Shown piece after piece: positions 32,459 to 44,487 of a stretch of 64,000 nt of DNA. Below the pieces are notes generated by a model. That model was not told the origin of the DNA. It did not search any database and saw only the letters and a list, made by a program, of their open reading frames with translations. This stretch comes from CAIWHR01 sp963734085. GTDB lineage: Bacteria; Pseudomonadota; Gammaproteobacteria; Burkholderiales; Casimicrobiaceae. How positions within the stretch are numbered: the stretch's first letter is position 1; each line of letters begins with the position of its first letter. The translations under genes were made by a program, and so were the position numbers. The DNA lies in contig CAVTFT010000010.1 in the NCBI GenBank assembly GCA_963734085.1, positions 372,001 to 436,000 of the forward strand, given 5' to 3'.

Positions 32459-34099
32459 CTACCGCAGCGATCGGTAGCGCCGAATGAGCGCGTTGGTCGA
32501 GCTGTCGTGCGCGAGCTTGGGTTCGGTCCCGCCGTCGAGCTCCGCAATGATTCGCTGGGCGAGAACCTTGCCGAGCTCGACCCCCCACTGGTCGAACGAA
32601 TCGATGTGCCAGATTGCGCCCTGCGTGAAAACGCTGTGCTCGTAGAGCGCGACCAGCGTGCCCAGCGCAGTCGGCGTCAGTCGATCGATGAGGATCGTGT
32701 TCGACGGCCGGTTGCCTTCGAAGACGCGATGCGGCACGAGCCGGTCCGGCGTGCCTTCGGCTTTCACCTGCTCCGGCGTCTTGCCGAACGCGAGCGCCTC
32801 CGCCTGCGCGAGGACGTTGGCGATCAGCATGTCGTGGTGCGGACCGAGCGGATTCAACGGCTGCGCGAAGGCGATGAAGTCGCACGGGATGAGTCGCGTC
32901 CCCTGGTGGATCAGCTGATAGAACGAATGCTGGCCGTTGGTGCCCGGCTCACCCCAGTAGATCGGGCCCGTGTCGCAGGCGACGGCGGCGCCGTCCAGCG
33001 TCACGTGCTTGCCGTTGCTTTCCATCGTCAGCTGCTGCAGATACGCCGGGAACCGCTTGAGGTACTGGTCGTAGGGCAGTACGGCAACCGTCTGCGCGCC
33101 GAAGAAATTGTTGTACCAGAGTGCGAAGAGCCCCATCAGCACCGGCACGTTGCGCTCGAACGGCGCCGTGCGGAAATGCTCGTCCATCGCGTGGAAGCCG
33201 GCGAGCATCGCCCGGAAGTTGTCGGGGCCGATCGCGAGCATCGTCGACAGGCCGATCGCCGAGTCCATCGAATAGCGGCCGCCGACCCAGTCCCAGAAGC
33301 CGAACATGTTCGCTGTGTCGATGCCGAACTCGGCGACCTTCGCCGCATTGGTCGAGACCGCGACGAAATGGCGGGCGATCGCCTTGACGTCGCCGCCCAA
33401 GCCCGCCAACGACCAGTCGCGCGCGCCGCGTGCATTGGTCATCGTCTCCAGCGTGGTGAACGTTTTCGACGAGATGATGAACAGCGTCTCTTCGGGCACG
33501 AGATCGCGGGTCGCTTCGACGAGATCGGTGCCGTCGACGTTGGAGACGAACCGGAACGTGAGTGCGCGATCGCTGTAGTGCTTCAGCGCTTCGTAGGCCA
33601 TCACCGGGCCCAGGTCGGAGCCACCGATCCCGATGTTGATCACGGTGCGGATGCGCTTGCCGGTGTGACCCGTCCACGCACCGCTCCGCACGCGGTTCGC
33701 GAACTCGGTCATCCGGTCGAGAACCGCATGAACTTCGGGCACGACGTTCACGCCGTCGACGACAATGGAGGCACCTTTCGGCGCGCGCAAGGCGACGTGA
33801 AGGACTGCGCGGTTTTCGGTGACGTTGATCTTCTCGCCCCGAAACATCGCGTCGATCCGCGCATGCAGCTCGCATTCCTCGGCAAGCTGGATCAGGAGCG
33901 CGAGGGTCTCGTCGGTCACCCGGTTCTTCGAATAGTCGAGGTAGACGCCGGCCGCTTCGGCCGTCATCCGCTTGCCGCGGTCGGCATCGGCGGCAAACAG
34001 CGCGCGCAGATGGACGTCGCGCACACTCGGCAGATGCGCGCAAAGCGCCTTCCACGCCGGGCGCGCGGTGAGCGGTGATTGCTGCGCCGTTGCTGTCAT
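32459..34099 (-). CDS. pgi: Glucose-6-phosphate isomerase
   Basis: A 546-residue isomerase interconverting glucose 6-phosphate and fructose 6-phosphate. It has the family signatures NIGIGGSDLGPVMAYEAL, TSKTFTTLETMTNA-type active-site segment (here SSKTFTTLETMTNARGARD), GRYSMDSAIGLS with the GGRYS loop, and the C-terminal SFDQWGVELGK with its catalytic Lys. The ATG at 34099 is 27 bases after the stop of the glucokinase-like gene. Downstream gnd starts 91 bases away. No oddities seen. Confidence 0.96.
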   Translation of the reverse strand: MTATAQQSPLTARPAWKALCAHLPSVRDVHLRALFAADADRGKRMTAEAAGVYLDYSKNRVTDETLALLIQLAEECELHARIDAMFRGEKINVTENRAVLHVALRAPKGASIVVDGVNVVPEVHAVLDRMTEFANRVRSGAWTGHTGKRIRTVINIGIGGSDLGPVMAYEALKHYSDRALTFRFVSNVDGTDLVEATRDLVPEETLFIISSKTFTTLETMTNARGARDWSLAGLGGDVKAIARHFVAVSTNAAKVAEFGIDTANMFGFWDWVGGRYSMDSAIGLSTMLAIGPDNFRAMLAGFHAMDEHFRTAPFERNVPVLMGLFALWYNNFFGAQTVAVLPYDQYLKRFPAYLQQLTMESNGKHVTLDGAAVACDTGPIYWGEPGTNGQHSFYQLIHQGTRLIPCDFIAFAQPLNPLGPHHDMLIANVLAQAEALAFGKTPEQVKAEGTPDRLVPHRVFEGNRPSNTILIDRLTPTALGTLVALYEHSVFTQGAIWHIDSFDQWGVELGKVLAQRIIAELDGGTEPKLAHDSSTNALIRRYRSLR

Positions 34100-34126
34100 C
34101 GTCGTCGTTCGCCGGATTGGCGGGGG

Positions 34127-34903
34127 TCAGCGCGAGCGCGACTTCGCCGCGACGCGCTTGGTCGCTGCGCGGCGCGTCGTCGGCGCGGACGGTGCCGTGC
34201 GAGGCCGCCTGGTTCCGGTGCGGGCCTTCCCGACGACCGGTCGCCTTCGCGGCTCGGCTTGCGCCCACAGACGGAAACCGCCGACGAACGCATTGGCGTT
34301 GTCCCCGGCACGACACCCGGGCGGCAGCGCTTTCAATTTCCTGACGTTGCCGCCGCCCAGCACCACGTCGTCGGGCTCGAGCGCGATCCTGAGCCGGGCC
34401 ACGACATCGGCAACGTAGCGCCGCCATTTCTTCTTGCCGTAGCGTTCGAGGCCGCGCAGGCCCACGTAGTCTTCGTAGGTGGCCTTCCTGTATGGAAGAT
34501 GGCCGAGCTCCATCGGCTCGACGATGCCGTCGACAACGAGCGTCGTGCCGAGGCCGGTGCCGAGACCCAGGAACAGGAGCTTCCCGCCTTTGTAGCTGCC
34601 GAGCGCCTGCATCGCCGCATCGTTGAGGATCCTGACCGGACGCCGGAAAGCCTTCCGATAATCGAACCCGACCCATCCCGCGGCGAGGTTGTACGGCTCG
34701 GCGACGGGCCGATCATGCACGACCGGGCCGGGGTAGCCGATCGCCACGACGTCGTAGTTCCAGTCGCCGGCAAGTTTGCGCGCCCCCGCTGCCATTCTGG
34801 CCGCGGTCAGCGACGGCCCCGACGGGAATCGCCGGGGCTCGGTCTGCCCGGTCGCGAGGATTTTCACGTTCGTCCCGCCGACGTCGACGACCAGCACGTT
34901 CAT
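34127..34903 (-). CDS. ROK-family polyphosphate glucokinase-like protein with basic C-terminal tail
   Basis: A 258-residue sugar kinase of the ROK fold resembling polyphosphate glucokinase. It has the phosphate-binding VDVGGTNVKI at 6-15, GYPGPV, NDAAMQALG with the catalytic Asp, LGLGTGLGTTLVV and MELGHLPY. Likely role: phosphorylating glucose released from glycogen, with polyphosphate and/or ATP. The last 43 residues (216-258) hold 15 Arg or Lys and one Glu, with histone-like patterns (RRAATKRVAAKSRSR). This could bind polyphosphate or nucleic acid; that is inference. It sits between transaldolase and pgi in the operon. Confidence 0.85.
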   Translation of the reverse strand: MNVLVVDVGGTNVKILATGQTEPRRFPSGPSLTAARMAAGARKLAGDWNYDVVAIGYPGPVVHDRPVAEPYNLAAGWVGFDYRKAFRRPVRILNDAAMQALGSYKGGKLLFLGLGTGLGTTLVVDGIVEPMELGHLPYRKATYEDYVGLRGLERYGKKKWRRYVADVVARLRIALEPDDVVLGGGNVRKLKALPPGCRAGDNANAFVGGFRLWAQAEPRRRPVVGKARTGTRRPRTAPSAPTTRRAATKRVAAKSRSR

Positions 34904-34951
34904 TCTCGGTGTGCCCTTTTTTCTTCGCGTTGCATCGTCGCGATCTTTCGC

Positions 34952-36052
34952 TCAGCCAACCTTCACGAGATCGGCGCTCTTTGCCGCGATCACGCCCATC
35001 AGCTCGTTCCACGACTTGACGAACGACGCTGCGCCCTCTTGCTGCAGTCGTGCGGCCAGCGCGTCGACGTCGACGCCGGCCTTGGCGAACTCGGCTATGA
35101 TCGCTTCGCAGTCGCCGCCGTCACCCGCCATGATGGCGTCGACGACGCCGTGATCGGCGAAGGCCTTGAGCGTCGCTTCGGGCATGGTGTCCACGGTAAG
35201 CGGCGCGGCAAGCGCCTTGACGTACAGGATGTCCGACGCCTTCGGATCCTTGGTGCCGGTGCTCGCGAGCAGAAGCCGCTGCGCTCGCGCGCCTGCATTC
35301 ATCGCCCGCTGATACCGCGGCGCGGCCAAAAAATCGCGGTACGCCTTGTACGTGCGCTGGCCAATGGCGATGCCGAGCCGATTGACCAGCGCCGCCGGCC
35401 CCTTTCCGGCGACCGCGACGTCCCAGCGACTGACGAACAGCGACGCCACCGAGCCGATGTCGGGATCCAGTCCGGCGGCAATGCGCCGCTCGACGCCGCG
35501 AAGGTAGGCATCGGCGGCGGCGAGGTAATGCTCGCGCGAAAACAGCAGCGTCACGTTGATCGGAACGCCGGCGAAGGTGGCTTCTTCGATGGCCGGCAAT
35601 CCCTCGCGGGTTCCGGGGATCTTGATGAGGACATTGGGCCGCCTCGCCCGCGCGTGCAATTCCTTCGCTTCGGCAAGCGTGGTCTTGGTATCGTAGGCGA
35701 GGAGCGGCGAGACCTCGAGCGAGACCCAGCCGTCGACGCCTGCCGTACGCTCGAAGGTCGGCCGGAACAGGTCGGCCGCGCGGGTGAGGTCTTCGAGGGC
35801 GAGCTCGAAGAACAGGTTCTCGCCCGACTTGCCCTCGCCGAGCTTGTTGCGGATCGCCGCGTCGTAGGCGCTGCTCATCTTGATCGCGTGATCGAAGATC
35901 GTCGGATTGGACGTGAGCCCAGTGACCGAGAGCTCATCGATGTAGCGCGCGAGCGTGCCGCTCGTCACGAGCTCGCGCGTGATGTTGTCGAGCCAGAGGC
36001 TCTGGCCGAGGTCGTGCAGCTTCCGGGTGGCGTTCATCGTGTCGGCTTTCAT
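34952..36052 (-). CDS. tal: Transaldolase
   Basis: A 366-residue class I aldolase that exchanges three-carbon units between sedoheptulose 7-phosphate and glyceraldehyde 3-phosphate. The Schiff-base lysine lies in NVLIKIPGTREGLPAIEE. N-terminal SLWLDNITRELVTSG and GLTSNPTIFDHAI are typical of the 360-380-residue actinobacterial/cyanobacterial-type class rather than E. coli TalB. Two start codons, 36052 and 36037, are possible. Together with transketolase in the same operon it completes the non-oxidative pentose phosphate branch. Confidence 0.94.
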   Translation of the reverse strand: MKADTMNATRKLHDLGQSLWLDNITRELVTSGTLARYIDELSVTGLTSNPTIFDHAIKMSSAYDAAIRNKLGEGKSGENLFFELALEDLTRAADLFRPTFERTAGVDGWVSLEVSPLLAYDTKTTLAEAKELHARARRPNVLIKIPGTREGLPAIEEATFAGVPINVTLLFSREHYLAAADAYLRGVERRIAAGLDPDIGSVASLFVSRWDVAVAGKGPAALVNRLGIAIGQRTYKAYRDFLAAPRYQRAMNAGARAQRLLLASTGTKDPKASDILYVKALAAPLTVDTMPEATLKAFADHGVVDAIMAGDGGDCEAIIAEFAKAGVDVDALAARLQQEGAASFVKSWNELMGVIAAKSADLVKVG

Positions 36053-36071
36053 CGTGACAGGGCGCGGACGT

Positions 36072-36653
36072 TCAGGTCTCGTCCCACAGCCGGATTACCG
36101 GTTCGGAAAGATCATGCTCGTAACCGAGCGCGCTCAAGCTCGTCGTGCGCAGCAACAGGTAGCGGCCGGCCGCCGGCTCGAGCGAAAGCCAGCGGGCGGC
36201 AAGCACGCGCAGCACGTGTCCGCTCGAAAAGAGCAGCACGTTGCCTCCCAGCGCCCGCACGCGCGCCACCACACGGTCCGCCCGCGCGCCGACATCCGCT
36301 GGCGCCTCGCCGCCGGGGCAGCCGTCGCGAAACAGTTGCCAGTCGGGACGGGACGCGAGGATCTCCGCGCGCGTGCGTCCTTCGTACTCGCCATAGTTCC
36401 ATTCGACGAGATCGCGATCGACCTCCGCCACCCCGCCGAAACCCGCAAGCTCGCAGGTGCGTGCGGCGCGTCGCAACGGACTCGTGAACACCCTGCCGAA
36501 ACTGAGACCGCGCAATCGCGTCCTGAGTTCGCGTGCGTCGCGTTCGCCGCGCTCGGTCAGCGGCACGTCGGTGAGTCCCGTATGCCGACCCGAAAGACTC
36601 CACGCCGTCTCGCCATGTCGGGCCAGATAGAGCAGCGGAAGCGCATCCGTCAT
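36072..36653 (-). CDS. Histidine phosphatase (phosphoglycerate mutase-like)
   Basis: A 193-residue member of the histidine phosphatase superfamily. The phospho-histidine motif ARHGETAWS lies near residues 10-18, TSPLRRAARTCELAG near 58-72, EWNYGEYEG near 84-92 and the second catalytic His in SSGHVLRVLAARW. This pattern fits broad-specificity sugar-phosphate phosphatases better than glycolytic GpmA, which is longer. It is the first gene of the minus-strand pentose phosphate operon, so a role in trimming sugar phosphates is plausible but unproven. Confidence 0.88.
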   Translation of the reverse strand: MTDALPLLYLARHGETAWSLSGRHTGLTDVPLTERGERDARELRTRLRGLSFGRVFTSPLRRAARTCELAGFGGVAEVDRDLVEWNYGEYEGRTRAEILASRPDWQLFRDGCPGGEAPADVGARADRVVARVRALGGNVLLFSSGHVLRVLAARWLSLEPAAGRYLLLRTTSLSALGYEHDLSEPVIRLWDET

Positions 36654-36829
36654 GCCGTCGTCGTCGAGACCAGGCCATGGAGGAGCGGATTATCCACCGT
36701 CCCCGCGGACCTGCAAAGGCGCGATTCGGCACCCGCGAACGGCAGCCTGCGCCGTCGCGTTGCGGCGGACCACGGCTGCCGGTACAGTGGCGCGAGTCTC
36801 CGCCGACTTCGAGCGAACTCCCGCAACGC

Positions 36830-39552
<2,723 letters not shown>

Positions 39553-39556
<4 letters not shown>

Positions 39557-41466
39557 CCGCCGCGCTGCCGCTCGATGGCGAATGGCTGGAGAGCGATGCG
39601 TTCGGTGGTTTCGCGTCGGGCACCGTCGCCGGTTACCGCACCCGCCGCTATCACGCATTGCTGCTGACGCCGCGGCGTCCACCGTCCGATCGCGTCGTTC
39701 TCGTGAACGGAATCGAGGCGTGGGTCGATGCGGCGGGAGCGAGCTTCCCGCTGTCGACGCAGCACTATGCGCCGGACGTCATTGAGCCCCGCGGAATCGA
39801 CTACCTGAAGGACTTTACGTGCGAGCCCTGGCCGACATGGACGTTCGTTGCACCGAACGGCGTCGCGATCGTCCAGGAATGCCTCGTCGATCGCGCAAGC
39901 GGTGGCGTGCTTCTCGCGTGGCGGCTTCTGCGCGGGGACGGCGCCGCGCGACTCCACGTACGTCCACTGCTGTCCGGGCGCGATTACCACGCGCTGATGC
40001 GCGAGAACGGCGCGTTCGACTTCACTGCGCGCGGCAATGGCCGGAACGTCACCTGGCGGCCCTATGCGGCGCTGCCGTCGATCGCTGCGCTGACCACCGG
40101 GACCTACACGCACGAACCGCTGTGGTATCGGAATTTCCTCTATCGCGAGGAGGCGGCGCGCGGGCTCGATTGCGTCGAGGACCTCGCTTCGCCGGGCACG
40201 TTCATGTTCGATTTGGAGAGTGGCGATGCGCTCGTCGTCCTGCGCGCGGATGATCGGGTCGACGCCGACGCGCACGCATCGGGCACCCATATCCGCGAGG
40301 TCGAGACGGCCCGCCGCGCACCGCTCTCGCCGCTCGATCGCGCTGCCGACGCTTACGTGGCGCAGCGCGGCGCGGGGTTAACGATCGTTGCCGGCTTCCC
40401 GTGGTTCACCGACTGGGGCCGCGACACGTTCATCGCGATGCGCGGACTCGTCATCGCGCGCGGGCGCCATGACATCGCGGCGGCGATACTTTCCGCCTGG
40501 GCGGACCTGGTGTCGGAAGGCATGCTTCCCAATCGCTTTCCCGATCAGGACGAAGCGCCGGAATTCAATTCGGTCGACGCGTCGCTCTGGTATGCGATCG
40601 CCGTCCATGACTTCGTCGCAGCGGCGCGGCCGACTGGCGCGCTTCGCGATCGGCTGCGTCGCGCGGTGACCGCGATCCTCGAGGGTTACACAGCGGGGAC
40701 GCGCTACGGGATTCGCATGGCCGACGACGGCCTTCTCGCCTGCGGCGTTCCCGGTGTTCAGCTCACCTGGATGGATGCAAAAGTCGGCGACGTCGTCGTC
40801 ACGCCGCGGATCGGCAAGCCGGTGGAAGTCGAAGCGCTGTGGATCAACGCGCTCCGCTGCGCCGGCGGCCGGTACGACGCGATGGCTGCGCGCGCGCAGA
40901 GCGCGTTCCGGGACCGCTTCTGGAATCCTCGAGCCGGCTGCCTCCATGATGTCGTCGACGTCGATCATCGGCCGGGCGCAGTCGATTCCTGCATCCGGCC
41001 GAACCAGATTCTCGCCGTCGGCGGGCTGCCGTTCGCGGTGGTAGATGGCACCATCGCGCGCGCGATCGTCGCGACCGTCGAGCGCGAGCTGTGGACGCCG
41101 ATGGGTCTGCGGACGCTCGCGCCCAGCGACCCGGCGTACCGTCCGCGTTACGAGGGCGGCGTTAGCGATCGCGGCGCCGCTTATCATCAGGGCACGGTGT
41201 GGCCATGGCTCATCGGTCCCTTCGTCGACGCGTGGATCGCGGTGAACGGCGGCGATACGGCGCACCGCGATGAAGTGCGCACGCGATTTCTCGCCCCGCT
41301 GCAGGCGCACCTGCGCGTCGCCGGACTCGGGCACGTCAGCGAAATCGCCGACGGCGACCCGCCGCACACGCCACGCGGCTGCCCGTTCCAGGCATGGTCG
41401 ACGGGCGAGCTGATCCGCGCGCTCGCGCGCACGGCGCCGACAACGGCAGCGATCGAAGCATTGTGA
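39553..41466 (+). CDS. Amylo-alpha-1,6-glucosidase (glycogen debranching enzyme type)
   Basis: A 637-residue enzyme of the GDE/GH133 type that removes alpha-1,6-linked glucose from limit dextrins. The N-terminal domain begins LDGEWLESDAFGGFASGTV, a typical debranching-enzyme N-terminus. The catalytic (alpha/alpha)6 barrel has GFPWFTDWGRDTFIAMRGL and DRGAAYHQGTVWPWLIGPF. The GTG start at 39553 overlaps the stop of the GH63-like gene, and the stop overlaps the GTG of the SulP gene, so three genes are chained by GTGA junctions. A second, unrelated debranching enzyme (GlgX) lies at 51 kb. Confidence 0.9.
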
Positions 41467-43115
41467 TCGGGTTCTTCCAGGGATTGCGCTTGGATCGACG
41501 CGGCGGCGTGGCACGCGATGCGCTCGCCGGCATCACGCTCGCGTCGATGAACATTCCGCAGGTGCTGGGCTATACGCGCATCGCGGGAACGCCTGTGGTG
41601 ACCGGCCTTTACACGGTGTTCCTGCCGCTCGTCGCGTTCGCCGTCTTCGGCTCGTCGCGCCGCCTGGTCGTCGCCGCCGATTCGGCGACCGCGACGATTT
41701 TCGCGAGCGGGCTCGCGCAGATGGCGCCGCCGGCGAGCGAGAAGTACATGGCGTTGGTCGGCATGGTCGCGCTGTTGACCGCGGCGTTCCTGCTCGTCGC
41801 GCGGATATTCCGGCTCGGGTTCCTGTCCGACTTCCTGTCGCGAACGGTGCTCGTGGGGTTCCTCGCCGGCGTCGGGATCCAGGTCGGCATCGCAATGCTG
41901 CCCGACATGCTGGGCATCGAGGTGACGACGCGTCGCACGCTGCTCGAAGCCTGGCAGGTCGCGACCCAGTTGACGGTCGCGCATGGACCGACGCTCGTGC
42001 TTTCCGCGCTCGTCGTCGTCGGCATCCTGATCTGCCGACACGCGCTGCCGCGCGTTCCCGCGCCGCTGCTTGCAGTCGTCGGCACGATCGTCGCAAGCAG
42101 CGTCTGGAACTTTTCCGGCCGCGGCATCGCCGTGATCGGCGCGGTGCCCGGCGGGCTGCCGGCGTTCACGCTGCCTGCGGTGACCTGGACGGAGTTTCTG
42201 GCGCTGATTCCGATCGCCGGATCGTGCTTTGTCATCATCATCGCGCAAAGCGCCGCGACGGCACGGAGCTTCGCCCTCGCGCACCGCGAGCGCGTCGACG
42301 AGGACGCCGACATCCTCGGCCTCGCCGCGGCGAACGCGGCGGCGGCGCTTTCCGGCGCATTCGTCGTCAACGGCAGCCCGACGCAGACCGCGATGGCCGA
42401 GCGGGCCGGCGCGAAAAGCCAGCTCGCGCAGCTCGTCTTCGCCGGCGTCGTACTGGCGGTGCTGCTGTTCCTGACCGCGCCGCTCCGATATCTGCCGCGC
42501 TGCGTTCTCGCCGGCATCGTGTTCACGATCGCCGTCGGTCTCGTCGACTGGCACGGCCTGCGTGCCATTCGCACCGAGAGTCCCGGCGAGTTCCGCCTCG
42601 CGATCGTCACCGCCGCCGTCGTGGCGCTCGCCGGCGTCGAGCAGGGAATCCTGCTTGCGATCGCGTTGTCGCTTTTGCGCCACGTCCGTCACAGCTACCG
42701 GCCGCACACGGCGATGCGCGTCGCGAACGGCTCGGGGCATTGGGAAATCGCGCCGGCGGTTCCGGGAACCGAAACCGAGCCCGGCCTCATCGTCTACCAC
42801 TTCGGCGCCGATCTCTTCTACGCGAACGACACGCGCTTTGCCGACGAAGTCCGCGCGCTCGTCGCGCAGGCACCGACGCCGGTGCGCCAGTTCGTCATCG
42901 ACGCCGGCGCGATCACCGATCTCGACTACTCGGCCGCGCGCACGCTTGCGGACTTGCACGACGATCTCGCGCGAAACGGGGTGACACTGGTCTTCGGCCG
43001 CACAAGTCCGTCGCTGCGCGCCGACATGGATCGGCACGGCCTCACGCAGAAGATCGGCGCCGAGCATATCTTCACGACGCTGCACGAGGCGCTGCCACCG
43101 GCAGGCACACGCTGA
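41463..43115 (+). CDS. SulP family anion transporter with STAS domain
   Basis: A 550-residue inner-membrane transporter. About ten to twelve membrane segments occupy residues 15-400, with the SulP-type N-terminal region ALAGITLASMNIPQVLGYTRIAG. The C-terminal part (about 430-545) is a STAS domain (GLIVYHFGADLFYAND, FVIDAGAITDLDYSAARTL). Substrates of SulP proteins include sulfate, bicarbonate and dicarboxylates; nothing here decides between them. The GTG start at 41463 sits in the stop of the debranching gene (GTGA), an odd partnership for an anion transporter. Confidence 0.88.
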   Translation: MIGFFQGLRLDRRGGVARDALAGITLASMNIPQVLGYTRIAGTPVVTGLYTVFLPLVAFAVFGSSRRLVVAADSATATIFASGLAQMAPPASEKYMALVGMVALLTAAFLLVARIFRLGFLSDFLSRTVLVGFLAGVGIQVGIAMLPDMLGIEVTTRRTLLEAWQVATQLTVAHGPTLVLSALVVVGILICRHALPRVPAPLLAVVGTIVASSVWNFSGRGIAVIGAVPGGLPAFTLPAVTWTEFLALIPIAGSCFVIIIAQSAATARSFALAHRERVDEDADILGLAAANAAAALSGAFVVNGSPTQTAMAERAGAKSQLAQLVFAGVVLAVLLFLTAPLRYLPRCVLAGIVFTIAVGLVDWHGLRAIRTESPGEFRLAIVTAAVVALAGVEQGILLAIALSLLRHVRHSYRPHTAMRVANGSGHWEIAPAVPGTETEPGLIVYHFGADLFYANDTRFADEVRALVAQAPTPVRQFVIDAGAITDLDYSAARTLADLHDDLARNGVTLVFGRTSPSLRADMDRHGLTQKIGAEHIFTTLHEALPPAGTR

Positions 43116-43126
43116 CCGGCAACACA

Positions 43127-43243
43127 ATGACGCTCGCTCGGCCGCCGCGCAAAGCATTCCGCCGCGCCCGCCGAAGTCGGCCGCCGGCTGGTCGCGCCGG
43201 AGCAAAAAACGGCTACACTCGCGGACGGAGGGGACTTCGATGA
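43127..43243 (+). other. 38-codon open frame ending on the cytochrome start
   Basis: An ATG 12 bases after the SulP stop opens an Arg-rich frame that ends in a TGA (43241-43243) overlapping the ATG of the tri-haem cytochrome gene. The cytochrome has its own ribosome site (GGAGGGG) and the spacer carries no recognizable repeat, so chance is a reasonable explanation in such GC-rich DNA. Confidence 0.2.
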
Positions 43244-44478
43244 ATCCACCGCGGACGCTCCGATTCGACCTGCTCCTGGCGGCAGGCGTAGCGACGCTCG
43301 CGTCCGCGCTCGTCCTCGTCGCGGCGAGCGCCGTCGCGCAATCGCGCCCGCAACTCGTGGAGCGCGGCGAATACCTGGGCCGCGCCGGCGACTGCATCTC
43401 CTGTCACACGGCGAAGGGTGGCGCCGCCTACGCCGGCGGACTGCGAATGGACACGCCGTTCGGCGCGATCCTCACCCCGAACATCACGCCCGACGGCGAC
43501 ACCGGCATCGGCGCCTGGTCGGCCGACGAGTTCTACCGCGCAATGCACGACGGCATCAACAGGCGCGGACAGGACATGTACCCGGCGATGCCCTATACAT
43601 TCTTCACCAGGGTCACGCGCGACGATTGCGACGCGATCTACGCGCATCTGCGCTCGATAAAGCCGGTCCGCAATGCCGTCGAGGTGAACCAGCTGCGCTG
43701 GCCGTTCGACATGCGCTGGACGATGGCGTCGTGGCGCGCACTTTACTTCACTGCCGGCACGTTCAAGCCGGACCCGCTGCAGAGTGCCCTCTGGAATCGC
43801 GGCGCCTATCTGATCGAGGGCCTCGGCCACTGCAGTGCCTGCCATTCGCCGCGCAACGCGCTTGGCGCGATCGAGAAGAACAAGGCGTATACCGGCGCGA
43901 CGATCGACGGCTGGTTCGCGTTGAACCTGACCGAGAATCTCAATACGGGCCTGGGCGAATGGGAACCCGCGCAGATCGTCGCCTATCTCAGGACCGGCGC
44001 CGCCAAGGCCCAGTCGACGACGCTCGGGCCGATGGCCGAAGTCGTCCATAACAGTCTCTCGTACCTGAGCGACGCCGACCTGCAGGCGATGGCGACGTAC
44101 CTCAAATCACTGCCCCCGAATTCCGGGCTCCGCACGCGCTACGGCGAGCCCGATCCGACAAAAACGCGCGGCGTTGCGCTCTACACCGACCATTGCAGCG
44201 GCTGTCATCAGGCGAAAGGCACCGGGATTCCCGGCGTCTTCCCGCCGCTCGCGAGCAATGGCGCCGTGATCGCGCCGGATCCCGCGGACATCCTCAAAGT
44301 TCTGCTGCGGGGCATTCCCGCCCGCGACACCTACATCGCCATGCCGTCCTTCGCGGCCCAACTCACCGATCAGCAGATTGCCGACCTCGCGAATTACGTC
44401 CGCACGAGCTTTGGCAATATCGCGGCGCCCGATGCGACGGCGGGGATGGTCGCAAAGCTGCGTCGAACCGCAAGATAG
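43240..44478 (+). CDS. Tri-haem cytochrome c (dehydrogenase cytochrome-subunit type)
   Basis: A 412-residue periplasmic protein with a signal peptide (hydrophobic at about 11-33, ending AVAQ) and three haem c motifs: CISCH at 52-56, CSACH at 198-202 and CSGCH at 319-323. This three-domain layout is that of the membrane-bound cytochrome subunits of alcohol, gluconate or sorbitol dehydrogenases, which deliver electrons to ubiquinone or oxidases. No flavoprotein or quinoprotein dehydrogenase partner is adjacent, so it is either an orphan or works with a distant one. The start ATG at 43240 has GGAGGGG upstream. The ROK kinase gene is convergent, nine bases away. Confidence 0.88.
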   Translation: MNPPRTLRFDLLLAAGVATLASALVLVAASAVAQSRPQLVERGEYLGRAGDCISCHTAKGGAAYAGGLRMDTPFGAILTPNITPDGDTGIGAWSADEFYRAMHDGINRRGQDMYPAMPYTFFTRVTRDDCDAIYAHLRSIKPVRNAVEVNQLRWPFDMRWTMASWRALYFTAGTFKPDPLQSALWNRGAYLIEGLGHCSACHSPRNALGAIEKNKAYTGATIDGWFALNLTENLNTGLGEWEPAQIVAYLRTGAAKAQSTTLGPMAEVVHNSLSYLSDADLQAMATYLKSLPPNSGLRTRYGEPDPTKTRGVALYTDHCSGCHQAKGTGIPGVFPPLASNGAVIAPDPADILKVLLRGIPARDTYIAMPSFAAQLTDQQIADLANYVRTSFGNIAAPDATAGMVAKLRRTAR

Positions 44479-44487
44479 CGAAACGCC

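Noticed and set aside
43127..43243. The 38-codon frame before the tri-haem cytochrome as a solid example of a bridging mini-ORF.
   Set aside because: It overlaps only the downstream start, the downstream gene has its own ribosome site, and no repeat is present; chance is sufficient.
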